Shown here: piece after piece, positions 8,879 through 17,018 of the stretch
Layout: every line of letters begins with the position of its first letter
Numbering within the stretch: the stretch's first letter is position 1
NCBI RefSeq assembly: GCF_032477075.1
Contig: NZ_JAWDXO010000018.1
Coordinates: 1 to 58,469 of the forward strand
DNA: 58,469 nucleotides
Direction of reading: 5' to 3'
Source: Fusobacterium sp.
GTDB lineage: Bacteria > Fusobacteriota > Fusobacteriia > Fusobacteriales > Fusobacteriaceae
Position numbers and translations under genes: made by a program
The notes under the pieces: model-generated
Database searches by the model: none
What the model saw: the letters and a program-made list of their open reading frames with translations, nothing else
Told to the model about the DNA's origin: nothing

Positions 8879-9333
8879 TATTTTATAGAAAATAATTTGT
8901 CACCTTTCTTAATAAGTTGGCCATCTTCCACTAAAATTTTTACTATTGTACAATTTTTATGTGATTTAACCTCGTTCATAAGTTTCATTGCTTCTATTAT
9001 ACATAATGTATCTCCTGTTGAAACTGTTTGTCCTTCTGTTACAAATGCTGGATTCCCTGGAGCTGATGATTTATAGAAAGTTCCTACCATTGGAGAATTT
9101 ATTGTTTCCATTTCTTCTGTTTCTATTGCAGTTTCTATAATTGTCTCTACAACACCTTCCTCAGCATTTTGCACTATTGCAGCTTTAGAAATTGTTGACA
9201 CTGTTTCTACCATTGCTGGTATTTCTTTTTTTAATGTTACTTTTGCTCCTTCACTTTCTATAACTACTTCATTTAAATTATATTTCTCAATATTTTCTGC
9301 TAAATCTTTTATAATTTTTAAATCAATTTTCAT
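8878..9333 (-). CDS. accB: Biotin carboxyl carrier protein
   Basis: Carries biotin as the swinging arm of a carboxylase. N-terminal region (1-40) has the AccB-type helix and strand pattern; an Ala/Val/Glu-rich linker follows; the C-terminal biotinyl domain has EAMKL, with Lys117 as the biotin site. I start it at ATG 9333 because GGAGGA stands 7 nt before it; the in-frame TTG at 9345 overlaps that site and is unlikely. No biotin carboxylase or carboxyltransferase gene is near. It could serve acetyl-CoA carboxylase encoded elsewhere or a decarboxylase. It is the last gene of the operon, 14 nt after the ACT protein gene. Confidence 0.85.
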   Translation of the reverse strand: MKIDLKIIKDLAENIEKYNLNEVVIESEGAKVTLKKEIPAMVETVSTISKAAIVQNAEEGVVETIIETAIETEEMETINSPMVGTFYKSSAPGNPAFVTEGQTVSTGDTLCIIEAMKLMNEVKSHKNCTIVKILVEDGQLIKKGDKLFSIK

Positions 9334-9347
9334 CTTTTCCTCCAAAT

Positions 9348-9797
9348 TTAGTTGCTTCCTATTATTCTTAAATCTTTTACTCCATCAACTTCTGATATTC
9401 TTTCCAGCATCCCCTCTATCTTTCTAAGCATATTTTCAGTAGTCTGAAGTGATATAGTCGATTTAGCAATTCCATCTATAGCAATATTTTGTATTATTGT
9501 AAGTATATTCATATCTTCAGTAGCTATTATTTCTAAAACTTTTGCAAGAATACCTGGTTTATCCACAAGTGACATATGAATACTAAATACTTTATCTTTT
9601 CCGCTTTCAAAGAAAGGTTTAATAAAATCTTTATATTTATAATATGTACTTCTGCTTATCCCTACTTTTTTTATTGCTTCATACTTGGAAATTTTACTGT
9701 GTTGCACCAAATCGTTAACCTTAATTACGCTCTGAATAGAGTTTGGTAGTATTCTTTTATCAACAATGTAATACTCTCTCTTTTCTTTTTCGTTCAT
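9348..9797 (-). CDS. UPF0735 ACT-domain protein (PheB-like)
   Basis: Residues 1-65 form a helix-turn-helix-like region (KISKYEAIKKVGISRSTYYKYKD) and about 70-149 an ACT domain (FSIHMSLVDKPGILAKVLEII). This is the arrangement of the UPF0735/PheB family. ACT domains usually bind amino acids, so a ligand-sensing regulator is likely, but the target is not known. The start has a GGGAGAAG site. It lies 31 nt after folD and 14 nt before accB in one operon. No phenylalanine pathway gene is adjacent. Confidence 0.85.
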   Translation of the reverse strand: MNEKEKREYYIVDKRILPNSIQSVIKVNDLVQHSKISKYEAIKKVGISRSTYYKYKDFIKPFFESGKDKVFSIHMSLVDKPGILAKVLEIIATEDMNILTIIQNIAIDGIAKSTISLQTTENMLRKIEGMLERISEVDGVKDLRIIGSN

Positions 9798-9828
9798 CTA
9801 TCTTCTCCCTCCATATCTTTAAGTATAT

Positions 9829-10677
9829 TTATATTCCTCTGTTATTTTTAAAAGCCTCCACTGTGTTATGAAAAAGCATTGCAACAGTCATTGGCCCAAC
9901 TCCTCCTGGAACTGGAGTTATATATGCTGCTTTCTTTTCAATTTCTTTAAAATCCACATCTCCAAAAAGTCCATCTTCTGTTCTATTTATTCCTACATCT
10001 ATCACTACTGCTCCATTTTTTACCATATCCTCTGTTACAAATTTAGCAGCTCCAATTGCCACTACAAGTATATCTGCATTTTTAGTTTTTTCTTTGAGAT
10101 TTTTTGTTTTACTGTTGCATACTGTAACAGTTGCTCCAGCATTTATAAAAAATCCTGCCATAGGTTTTCCAACTATATTGCTTCTTCCTATAATAGTTAC
10201 ATCTTTTCCTTGCAGCTCTATTGAATACTTCTTTAACAGTTCCATTATTCCTAATGGAGTACATGGCTTTAATGAAGTTTTATTCCCTAAAAAAAGCAGT
10301 CCTAAATTTTCAGGCTTAAACCCATCTACATCTTTTTCTAAAGCAATTTTCTGTATAACCTTATTTTCATCTATATGTTTTGGAAGTGGCAGCTGTACAA
10401 GCATTCCATCTACTTTTCTGTCTTTATTAAGCTCATCTATTGTTTCTAATAGTTTTTTCTCACTTACATCTTCTGGAAGAAAATGTGGAAAACACTCTAT
10501 GCCTATCTCTTTGCAACCTTTTATTTTTGAATTTACATATATTTTCGATGCTGGATTTTCTCCAACCATTACTATTGCAAATCCAGGTACAAGCTCAGTT
10601 TTATTTTTTATTTCTGCTAATTCTTTTTTAAGCTCTTCTTTTATCTGAGAAGAGATATTCTTTCCATCTAATATCAT
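9829..10677 (-). CDS. folD: Methylenetetrahydrofolate dehydrogenase/cyclohydrolase
   Basis: Interconverts 5,10-methylene-, methenyl- and 10-formyl-tetrahydrofolate. The length (282) is typical. Family motifs are VGENPASKIYVNSKIKGC (38-55, catalytic Lys in YVNSK), DGMLVQLPLP, the Rossmann segment IIGRSNIVGKP and the C-terminal PVPGGVGPMT. It follows fmt by 23 nt: FolD supplies the formyl donor that Fmt consumes, so the pairing makes sense. The start has an AAGGAG site. Confidence 0.97.
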   Translation of the reverse strand: MILDGKNISSQIKEELKKELAEIKNKTELVPGFAIVMVGENPASKIYVNSKIKGCKEIGIECFPHFLPEDVSEKKLLETIDELNKDRKVDGMLVQLPLPKHIDENKVIQKIALEKDVDGFKPENLGLLFLGNKTSLKPCTPLGIMELLKKYSIELQGKDVTIIGRSNIVGKPMAGFFINAGATVTVCNSKTKNLKEKTKNADILVVAIGAAKFVTEDMVKNGAVVIDVGINRTEDGLFGDVDFKEIEKKAAYITPVPGGVGPMTVAMLFHNTVEAFKNNRGI

Positions 10678-10700
10678 AGTTTCTCCTTCCAGCTGTACAG

Positions 10701-11633
10701 TTAATTTAATATATCTCCTTTTTTAAGAACATTCCCATTTATAATATCTGTCCCATTTAAGAGTTTTTTATTTTCAGGCTTCACTTCTGTCAGTATAACA
10801 CTTCCATTTCCAGTTTTTATAATAACTCCTGTGCCTTTTTTTACATCCACAACTTCTCCAATTATTCCTTCATCATAACTTTTAAAATTTTCTTTTACAC
10901 TATATATTTTAAATATTTTATCATTTAAAATTGTATAAGCACTTGGAAAAGGATTCATTCCCCTTACAAAATTAAATATTTCTCTTTCAGTTTTCTTCCA
11001 ATCTATTTTACAATCCTTTTTTTTAAAAGGTTTTACAAAAGTTGCTTCCGAATGATCTTGTGCTACTCTTGGAGCTTTTCCTTTCTCTATAAGCATTACC
11101 GCTTTTAAAAGAGCTTCTGCTCCCAAATCTTTCAGCCTATCATGGAGAGTCAGAAAGTTATCCTCATCTTTTATTTCAGTTGAAACACTGAGTATAATAT
11201 CTCCAGCATCTAATTCTTCTGCAATATACATTATAGTTACCCCTGTTTCCTTCTCTCCATGTATCAAAGCTGCATTTATAGGTGCTGCTCCTCTATATTT
11301 CGGAAGAAGAGATGAATGAACATTTATAACTCCATATTTTGGTATATCTATTATTTCTTTAGGAAGTATCTTTCCATAAGCTACTACCACAATTAAATCT
11401 GGATCTAATTCTTTGATTGTATTTTGAATTTCCTCAGTTTTTAAACTACTTGGTTGATATACAGGTATATTATGTTCTAAAGCATATTCCTTTACTGGAG
11501 TAAATCTTATTTTTTTTCCTCTCATATTTGGTTTATCTACTTTTGTAAAAGCACCTATTATTTCATATTTCGAGTTTAATACATCAAAACAAGGAACTGC
11601 AAATTCAGGAGTTCCCATAAAAAGTATTCTCAT
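10701..11633 (-). CDS. fmt: Methionyl-tRNA formyltransferase
   Basis: Formylates initiator Met-tRNA. The protein has 310 residues. The N-terminal catalytic domain contains MRILFMGTPEFAVPCF, the folate segment INVHSSLLPKYRGAAPI (catalytic Asn, His) and GVTIMYIAEELDAGDI (Asp). The C-terminal OB-fold tRNA-binding domain starts near residue 205. The start at 11633 has an AGGTGA site, 14 nt after nrdR. It is normally paired with def, but no deformylase gene is here. Confidence 0.97.
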   Translation of the reverse strand: MRILFMGTPEFAVPCFDVLNSKYEIIGAFTKVDKPNMRGKKIRFTPVKEYALEHNIPVYQPSSLKTEEIQNTIKELDPDLIVVVAYGKILPKEIIDIPKYGVINVHSSLLPKYRGAAPINAALIHGEKETGVTIMYIAEELDAGDIILSVSTEIKDEDNFLTLHDRLKDLGAEALLKAVMLIEKGKAPRVAQDHSEATFVKPFKKKDCKIDWKKTEREIFNFVRGMNPFPSAYTILNDKIFKIYSVKENFKSYDEGIIGEVVDVKKGTGVIIKTGNGSVILTEVKPENKKLLNGTDIINGNVLKKGDILN

Positions 11634-11647
11634 TATTTCACCTGCTT

Positions 11648-12115
11648 CTAATCTTTTTTGTCATTATCTTTATTTATATTTTCTACAATTTCTATAAAAG
11701 ACTTTATATCATTAAATTCTTTATATACTGAAGCAAATCTCACGTATGCTACTTGATCTATACTTTTCAGTCTTTCCATTACCATTTCTCCTAATTCTTG
11801 AGTTGTAATTTCTCCTCTCAATGAATTTTGAATAGTTTTTTCTATTTCAAGAACAAAAGTTTCAAGACTCTCTCTACTTATATTTCTTTTTACTGTAGCT
11901 GCTACAAGTCCTCTCATAAGCTTATTTCTATCAAATTTATCTCTTCTTTTATCCTTTTTCACTATGTACAAAGGAGTTTCTTCTACTTTTTCAAAAGTAG
12001 TGAATCTCTTTTCACATTTTATGCATTCACGACGTCTCTTGATCGAATATCCATCCATAAAAGAACGGCTATCTACTACTTTTGTATCTTCAGAATTACA
12101 AAATGGACATTTCAT
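11648..12115 (-). CDS. nrdR: Transcriptional repressor NrdR
   Basis: Represses ribonucleotide reductase genes when dATP is high. The N-terminal zinc ribbon has MKCPFC and CIKCEKRF (Cys 3, 6, 31, 34). The ATP-cone domain follows (about 45-135), with VVKKDKRRDKFDRNKLMRGL. I begin at ATG 12115, which gives the canonical N-terminus and an AGGTGA site. An in-frame GTG at 12124 would add three residues and lacks such a site. No nrd gene is in the window; its operon partners are fmt and a PTS-like protein. Confidence 0.95.
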   Translation of the reverse strand: MKCPFCNSEDTKVVDSRSFMDGYSIKRRRECIKCEKRFTTFEKVEETPLYIVKKDKRRDKFDRNKLMRGLVAATVKRNISRESLETFVLEIEKTIQNSLRGEITTQELGEMVMERLKSIDQVAYVRFASVYKEFNDIKSFIEIVENINKDNDKKD

Positions 12116-12124
12116 TTCTATCAC

Positions 12125-12598
12125 CTATATTGATTCTTTTTTATTTATACATTCTAGAACTTCTCCAGGAGTTTTACACGAAAGCAATTCATTTCTAAAA
12201 CTTTCTTCTCTTATTAATCTTGATATTCTTGCTAAAACTTTTAAATATACTTGACTATCTTTGATAGGTGAAGCAAATACAAAGAACAGATTTACATTTT
12301 CGTTGTCCAAAGCTTTAAAATCTATTTTTTCATTGCTTATACCAAATGCTATTGTTAATTTTTCAGCAGCATCAGTTTTAGCATGGGGAATGGCCACTCC
12401 TTTTCCAATTCCAGTACTACCTAATTTTTCTCTCTCTACTAATGCTTTATATATAGCATTCCCTGCATTACTCACATCAGGAGATAATCCAATAAGCTCT
12501 GCAAGCTCCATTAAAACATCCTCTTTATTTTTTGATTTTAAATTAAGAGATATTAAATCTTCTGACATGTAATCAGTGATCTTTACTATATTAATCAT
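12125..12598 (-). CDS. PTS fructose/mannitol-type EIIA (PtsN-like)
   Basis: A single EIIA domain of 157 residues with the phosphorylation site GVAIPHAKTD (His72) and the upstream segment EREKLGSTGIGKG, as in EIIA-Ntr/PtsN and EIIA-Fru. There is no EIIB, EIIC or HPr gene in the window, so it looks like a regulatory EIIA and not a sugar transporter component. It overlaps the end of recO by 8 nt and is followed 9 nt later by nrdR. That position makes co-expression with repair and dNTP control certain, although a functional link is only inference. Confidence 0.85.
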   Translation of the reverse strand: MINIVKITDYMSEDLISLNLKSKNKEDVLMELAELIGLSPDVSNAGNAIYKALVEREKLGSTGIGKGVAIPHAKTDAAEKLTIAFGISNEKIDFKALDNENVNLFFVFASPIKDSQVYLKVLARISRLIREESFRNELLSCKTPGEVLECINKKESI

Positions 12599-13304
12599 TC
12601 TCTACCCCCATTAAATAATTTTTTAATTTTAGTTCTATTCCCAGATGAAAATTTAAATATTTTTCAAAAAGAAATATCACATTTTTTATATCCTTAATAC
12701 TGTATTCTTCATCAATAATACTTTTCACTTTTTCATTTAAAAGTTTTTCCACTATCTCTTTTTCTTTAGGGGATACTTTGAAAAATACTTCTGTTCCCTC
12801 TATTAAAAAAGTATTTTTTTCAAAAGAAAAACAGTAACCTACCCCAGTTGAAAATCCTAGCCCTTCATCTTTGATCACTTTAAAAAGGTAAAAAGCTGTC
12901 AATATGTAATTCTTTTTTTCATTATTACTCTTTTTTAAAAAATTTAAGCTTTTCAAAGTAAGTGAAAATAATTCTTTTTTTCTATTATTATCAACAAGAA
13001 TCGAATTTAATATAGAAGTTATATATAGTCCGATTCCCAACACTTCTATATTCTCTTTTATCTCACTAAATGAATCAATTGTAATCAAGTTAGAAAGTAT
13101 AAAATTTTCTCCTTTTTTATAAAAAGTAAATTTTGATAAAGCTAATATATCAGTAGAACTTTGTTCTCTTCTTTTGCTTTTTCTTATACCTTTCACAATA
13201 ACATTTACTTTTCCAAATGTTTCTGTAAAAATAGTTATGTATCTATCAGCTTCTCCAAAATCTTTCTTATTTATAACTATCCCATTACTATCAAAAAACT
13301 TCAT
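12591..13304 (-). CDS. recO: DNA repair protein RecO
   Basis: Loads RecA at gaps with RecR. The N-terminal OB fold (1-80) shows the family pattern MKFFDSNGIVINKKDFGEADRY and KVNVIVKGIRKSKRR; a helical C-terminal domain follows. The length (237) is normal. The four-cysteine zinc site of some RecO proteins is not evident. The start ATG overlaps the stop of the upstream LolA-like gene by one base (TAATG), and the gene end overlaps the EIIA start by 8 nt. Confidence 0.88.
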   Translation of the reverse strand: MKFFDSNGIVINKKDFGEADRYITIFTETFGKVNVIVKGIRKSKRREQSSTDILALSKFTFYKKGENFILSNLITIDSFSEIKENIEVLGIGLYITSILNSILVDNNRKKELFSLTLKSLNFLKKSNNEKKNYILTAFYLFKVIKDEGLGFSTGVGYCFSFEKNTFLIEGTEVFFKVSPKEKEIVEKLLNEKVKSIIDEEYSIKDIKNVIFLFEKYLNFHLGIELKLKNYLMGVEND

Positions 13305-13867
13305 TATTCCAGCACAAATTCCTTCTCATCAAATTTAGGATCAATTTGATAATTTATTATATTAATAAGTCCAATTTTAATTTCATCATCAAAAAGTTCA
13401 AAAGAAACTGGAAGGAGGTAACCATTTGTTCTTTCAAACTTACTAAATTTTATTGTTACTCCATCTTCAAGAGATATTTCTTTTATCTCATTATTATAAT
13501 ACTTCTTTCTAAAATTAATATCTTTTTTTTCTTTTTCAAAAATATAATTTATAACTTCTATTATTCTATTCTCATCATTACTTATTTTTTCATGACTAAT
13601 CTGTTGAAAAATTGGCAAGTAAATTGTTTTTTCATTTCCATTATAAATATAAAGCTCCCCTTTATTCAATTCTGGAAATGTAATTTCTTTTTTTATTTTA
13701 TCAGGAACTTGAAATTTTACATCATATCCAGTTTCTCGTTCTTTTCCATTTACTACAAGAATTTCTTGAGTAGAAAAAGCTAAATTTTTGATATCTGAAA
13801 TTCTTTTTTCTGAAGAAAAAGCTGTAAAAAATATCAAAAGAAAACATGTTAAAATCCATTTCTTCAT
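13304..13867 (-). CDS. Exported protein, possibly LolA-like lipoprotein carrier
   Basis: The protein has 187 residues. A signal peptide (MKKWILTCFLLIFFTAFSS) has no lipobox Cys, so it should be a soluble periplasmic protein. The body is beta-rich with segments such as ETGYDVKFQVPDKIKKEITFPELNKGELYIYNG, a pattern seen in LolA/outer-membrane lipoprotein-sorting proteins (unclosed barrel strands followed by a helix). The call rests on pattern only. It overlaps mreC by 4 nt and recO by 1 nt. If it is LolA, it would move lipoproteins such as the TPR lipoprotein across the periplasm. Confidence 0.55.
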   Translation of the reverse strand: MKKWILTCFLLIFFTAFSSEKRISDIKNLAFSTQEILVVNGKERETGYDVKFQVPDKIKKEITFPELNKGELYIYNGNEKTIYLPIFQQISHEKISNDENRIIEVINYIFEKEKKDINFRKKYYNNEIKEISLEDGVTIKFSKFERTNGYLLPVSFELFDDEIKIGLINIINYQIDPKFDEKEFVLE

Positions 13868-14682
13868 TCTTTCTCCTTTGGTATAATAACCAGAACTTCA
13901 TTAAGATTTAATACATCTATATCGGTTTTTATTTTAATACTTCTAAATATTTCACTTTCATCTTCATTTATATCTGAAATGTATCCTATATATAATCCCT
14001 TTGGATATATATCACTAATACCTGAAGTATACACTTTTCCACCTGATTTTATAGTATTTTCAAAAGTATTTGGTTCAAAATAAAGTTCACCATTTCCTTC
14101 ATTACTTCCTTTAGCTATTCCAAGCATATCATTTTCAGTCAAAGCACTTATATTAAAGTTTTCTCCTGTTATCATATCAACCATTGAATAGTCATCATAA
14201 ACTTTCCCTATTTTCCCTATCAGGTTTTTTCCAGATAGTACAATCATATCCTTTACCATACCATCATTTTTACCTAAATCAATATAAAATCTTTCATAAA
14301 GATTACTTGGAGTTCTAAAGTTAACCCTTGCTACTCTCAAATCTTTCTGATTTTCCTCTTTCATTTCTAAAAGCTTTTTGAGCCTTTCATTTTCTTCTAC
14401 AAGAGTAACATTAAATTCCATAACCATATCTAATTTTACATTTTCAGTTTTCAGCCTCTTATTTTCTTCTAAGATATGTTTATATTCTGTAACAGCATAT
14501 GAAGTCTCCTTAAAATAATTTCCAGTATTATAGATTGATTTTTGAACTGGAAAAAAAAGATATCCTACACCATCTATAATATGATTAAGAGCTCCTCTAA
14601 AGAAAAAGAGGAGCAATATAATCCCTATAAACAAAAACAATATTTTATTCTTCTTGTTAGAGGACTTATCTTTTCTTATCAT
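13864..14682 (-). CDS. mreC: Rod shape-determining protein MreC
   Basis: Links the MreB cytoskeleton to the wall-synthesis machine. Residues about 13-33 form one membrane anchor, about 60-110 a coiled coil (LEENKRLKTENVKLDM and ENERLKKLLEMKEE), and the rest the periplasmic beta domain with GKNDGMVKDMIVLSGKNLIGKIG. The length (272) is typical. No mreB, mreD, pbp2 or rodA gene lies next to it, unlike the usual mreBCD order. It overlaps the upstream peptidase gene by 4 nt (ATGA). Confidence 0.94.
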   Translation of the reverse strand: MIRKDKSSNKKNKILFLFIGIILLLFFFRGALNHIIDGVGYLFFPVQKSIYNTGNYFKETSYAVTEYKHILEENKRLKTENVKLDMVMEFNVTLVEENERLKKLLEMKEENQKDLRVARVNFRTPSNLYERFYIDLGKNDGMVKDMIVLSGKNLIGKIGKVYDDYSMVDMITGENFNISALTENDMLGIAKGSNEGNGELYFEPNTFENTIKSGGKVYTSGISDIYPKGLYIGYISDINEDESEIFRSIKIKTDIDVLNLNEVLVIIPKEKE

Positions 14683-15791
14683 TTAGATAATTCCTTTGAA
14701 ATTTCAAGAACTAATTTTGCTGTATTTACCATATCTTGTATTTCAATAAATTCCTCTTTAGTGTGAACTTTACTCATTCCTACTGCAAGATTTACTGCAT
14801 TAAACCCTTTTGCATTATAAACATTAGCATCACTTCCACCACCGGATGATTTTTGTATGCATTCCAATCCAATATTTGTACAGGCTTTAGCAAAATATTT
14901 TAATATCTCTGATTCAGGATCTAATGTAAATCCATCATATCCTTTTTTAACATCATTAATAAATTCTGCCCCAAATTCTTTAGCTGTGGCTGCAAATATA
15001 TCATTAGTTTCCTTTAAAAGATTATCTAGTTTTTCTCCTTGAAAGCTTCTTGCTTCATACATTATAGATAATTCAGGCATTACTATATTAACAGCTTCTC
15101 CTCCTCTTACTATACCTATGTTTGAAGTAGTTTCACTGTCTATTCTTCCTAATTTTATTTTAGTTATTGCATGAGAAGCAACAGTTAAAGCATTTATTCC
15201 ATTTTCAGGAGATATTCCTGCATGAGCTGGTTTTCCTATTATTTTCATTTCTCCTTTTGCTGAATATGGTGCCTGTACAATTGCTATTCCAGGTTTTCCA
15301 CTTGAATCAAGAATAAAAGAATAATTTGGTGAATATTTTTCTATATCAAAAACTCTTGCTCCACGTAGTCCTATTTCTTCTGCTATAGAAAATACAACTA
15401 TTATTTCTGGATGATCAAGGTTATTTTCTTTTATTACATTGATCATTTCAAGGATTGCAGCTATTCCACCTTTATCATCTCCACCAAGAACAGATGTTCC
15501 ATCACTTTTGATGATTCCATTCTCAATGATTGGTGTAATCTTTTCACAAGGAAGCACAGTATCCATATGAGCGCTAAATAGAACTTTTTTCTTTCCTGGC
15601 GCTTTCAATACTCCTATAATATTTCCACAATTTCCATTGTGAACTTCTCCAGCATTGTCTTCATAAACTTCCATCCCAAGTTCTCTCAAAGTTTTCAATA
15701 AGTAATCTCCAACTTCTCTTTCTTTTAATGATGGAGATGAGATACTCGCCATGTCAATAAAAGTTTGTACCAATCTGTTTTCCTTTACCAT
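14679..15791 (-). CDS. M20-family peptidase, PepT-like
   Basis: A cytoplasmic metallopeptidase of 370 residues. Zinc and catalytic residues are visible: FSAHMDTV (His75, Asp77), GGDDKGG (Asp at about 105-106), AEEIGLRG (Glu138-139) and SGGGSDANV. A dimerisation domain is inserted at about 180-290 with KPAHAGISPE. It is close in sequence to the plus-strand gene at 41641, so the two are paralogues. It is probably a tripeptidase-like exopeptidase; the exact substrate is unknown. It is the first gene of a ten-gene operon with its own promoter 42 nt upstream. Confidence 0.85.
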   Translation of the reverse strand: MVKENRLVQTFIDMASISSPSLKEREVGDYLLKTLRELGMEVYEDNAGEVHNGNCGNIIGVLKAPGKKKVLFSAHMDTVLPCEKITPIIENGIIKSDGTSVLGGDDKGGIAAILEMINVIKENNLDHPEIIVVFSIAEEIGLRGARVFDIEKYSPNYSFILDSSGKPGIAIVQAPYSAKGEMKIIGKPAHAGISPENGINALTVASHAITKIKLGRIDSETTSNIGIVRGGEAVNIVMPELSIMYEARSFQGEKLDNLLKETNDIFAATAKEFGAEFINDVKKGYDGFTLDPESEILKYFAKACTNIGLECIQKSSGGGSDANVYNAKGFNAVNLAVGMSKVHTKEEFIEIQDMVNTAKLVLEISKELSK

Positions 15792-15832
15792 GATTCCTCC
15801 TATTTTCGTTTTTCAATACTTTCTTTCCTATA

Positions 15833-15861
15833 ATTATAATACATTGGTCTTTCTTTGTAAA
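15833..15861 (-). promoter_or_regulatory. Promoter of the M20-mreC-recO-accB operon
   Basis: TTTACA (15861-15856) and a perfect TATAAT (15838-15833) are separated by 17 nt. It lies about 42 nt before the peptidase start and is among the cleanest sigma-70 type promoters in the window. Confidence 0.75.
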
Positions 15862-15917
15862 GCATAAGTAGTATAAATCTTAAAAAACAATAAAAAATGC
15901 CATTCTTTTATTATATA

Positions 15918-15945
15918 AAAGAGACAGCATTTCTGCTGTCTCTTT
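15918..15945 (-). terminator. Terminator after fba
   Basis: A perfect 12-bp stem (AAAGAGACAGCA at 15918-15929 with TGCTGTCTCTTT at 15934-15945) and a 4-nt loop lie 22 nt after the fba stop. The T-rich flank supports termination of fba; the stem is symmetric. Confidence 0.85.
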
Positions 15946-15967
15946 ATTCATTCTATTTTTAAGCTTT

Positions 15968-16945
15968 TTATTTTGTTCCTTTTTTATAAGCTCCTTCAGA
16001 ACCAAATACATCTACTATTTTAGTTTTATAGTAAGCTTTCATTTCATCTTTTGCAGCACCAAGATATTTTCTTGGGTCAAATTCTTTTGGAGTAGTTCCT
16101 AAAACTCTTCTTATAGCAGCAGTAAATGCAAGCCTTCCATCAGTATCTACATTGATTTTAGCAACTGCTGATTTAGAAGCTTTTCTTAATTCAGAATTAG
16201 GTATTCCTATTGCATCTTTAACTTCTCCACCATATTCTTTAATCATATCAGTATATTGTTTGGGTACAGCTGATGATCCATGAAGTACAATTGGAAATCC
16301 AGGTATTCTTCTTTCAATTTCTTCTAATATATCAAGTCTTAATTTAGGGTTTTCACCTGGTTTAAATTTATGAGCTCCATGAGAAGTTCCAATAGCAATC
16401 GCTAAAGAGTCAACCCCAGTTTTATTTACAAATTCTTCTACTTCGTCAGGGTTTGTGTAAATATGGCTTTCTGCTTTAACATCATCTTCAATACCAGCAA
16501 GAACACCAAGTTCAGCTTCTACTGTTACATCAAATTTATGAGCATACTCTACCACTTCTCTAGATACTTCTATATTTTTTGCAAAATCATAGTGAGATCC
16601 ATCAATCATTACTGAAGAAAACCCAGAATCAATACAAATTTTTACAGTTGCAATATCAGGTCCATGATCTAAATGGAGAGCTACTGGAATGTCTGACCCC
16701 ATATTTCTAGCTCTATCCACAGCTGCTTTACCTAGTAAAGGAACTACATCTGCTCCCATATAATTAAGAGCTCCTTTTGAGCATTGAAGGATTACTGGTG
16801 AACCCATTTCAGCACATGCTTCTATTATAGCAAGAGCCATTTCCATATTATTGAAGTTAAATGCAGGAACTGCATATCCCTCTTTATTAGCTTTAACAAA
16901 CATCTCTTTAGTATTAGAAAGTCCTAAATCTTTATAATTGTACAT
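15968..16945 (-). CDS. fba: Class II fructose-bisphosphate aldolase
   Basis: Cleaves fructose-1,6-bisphosphate in glycolysis. The 325-residue protein shows class II zinc motifs: ALHLDHGPD (about 89-97), GSHYDF, the EAELG segment, AIGTSHGAHKF and the HGSSAVP loop. The start at 16945 has AAGGAGG 8 nt upstream. It stands alone: a promoter at 16978-17006 and a terminator at 15918-15945 frame it as a single-gene unit, fitting a highly expressed enzyme. Confidence 0.97.
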   Translation of the reverse strand: MYNYKDLGLSNTKEMFVKANKEGYAVPAFNFNNMEMALAIIEACAEMGSPVILQCSKGALNYMGADVVPLLGKAAVDRARNMGSDIPVALHLDHGPDIATVKICIDSGFSSVMIDGSHYDFAKNIEVSREVVEYAHKFDVTVEAELGVLAGIEDDVKAESHIYTNPDEVEEFVNKTGVDSLAIAIGTSHGAHKFKPGENPKLRLDILEEIERRIPGFPIVLHGSSAVPKQYTDMIKEYGGEVKDAIGIPNSELRKASKSAVAKINVDTDGRLAFTAAIRRVLGTTPKEFDPRKYLGAAKDEMKAYYKTKIVDVFGSEGAYKKGTK

Positions 16946-16977
16946 TTATAGCCTCCTTGAAATTTTGTATATATTTC

Positions 16978-17006
16978 ATTCTATCAGATATTTAAAATAA
17001 AATCAA
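16978..17006 (-). promoter_or_regulatory. Promoter of fba
   Basis: TTGATT (17006-17001) and TAGAAT (16983-16978) are 17 nt apart on the minus strand, about 33 nt before the fba start. Confidence 0.65.
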
Positions 17007-17018
17007 TTTTATAATAGA

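Noticed and set aside
9334..9345. Longer N-terminus of accB from TTG 9345
   Set aside because: The added codons are the ribosome site itself (GGAGGA) of ATG 9333.
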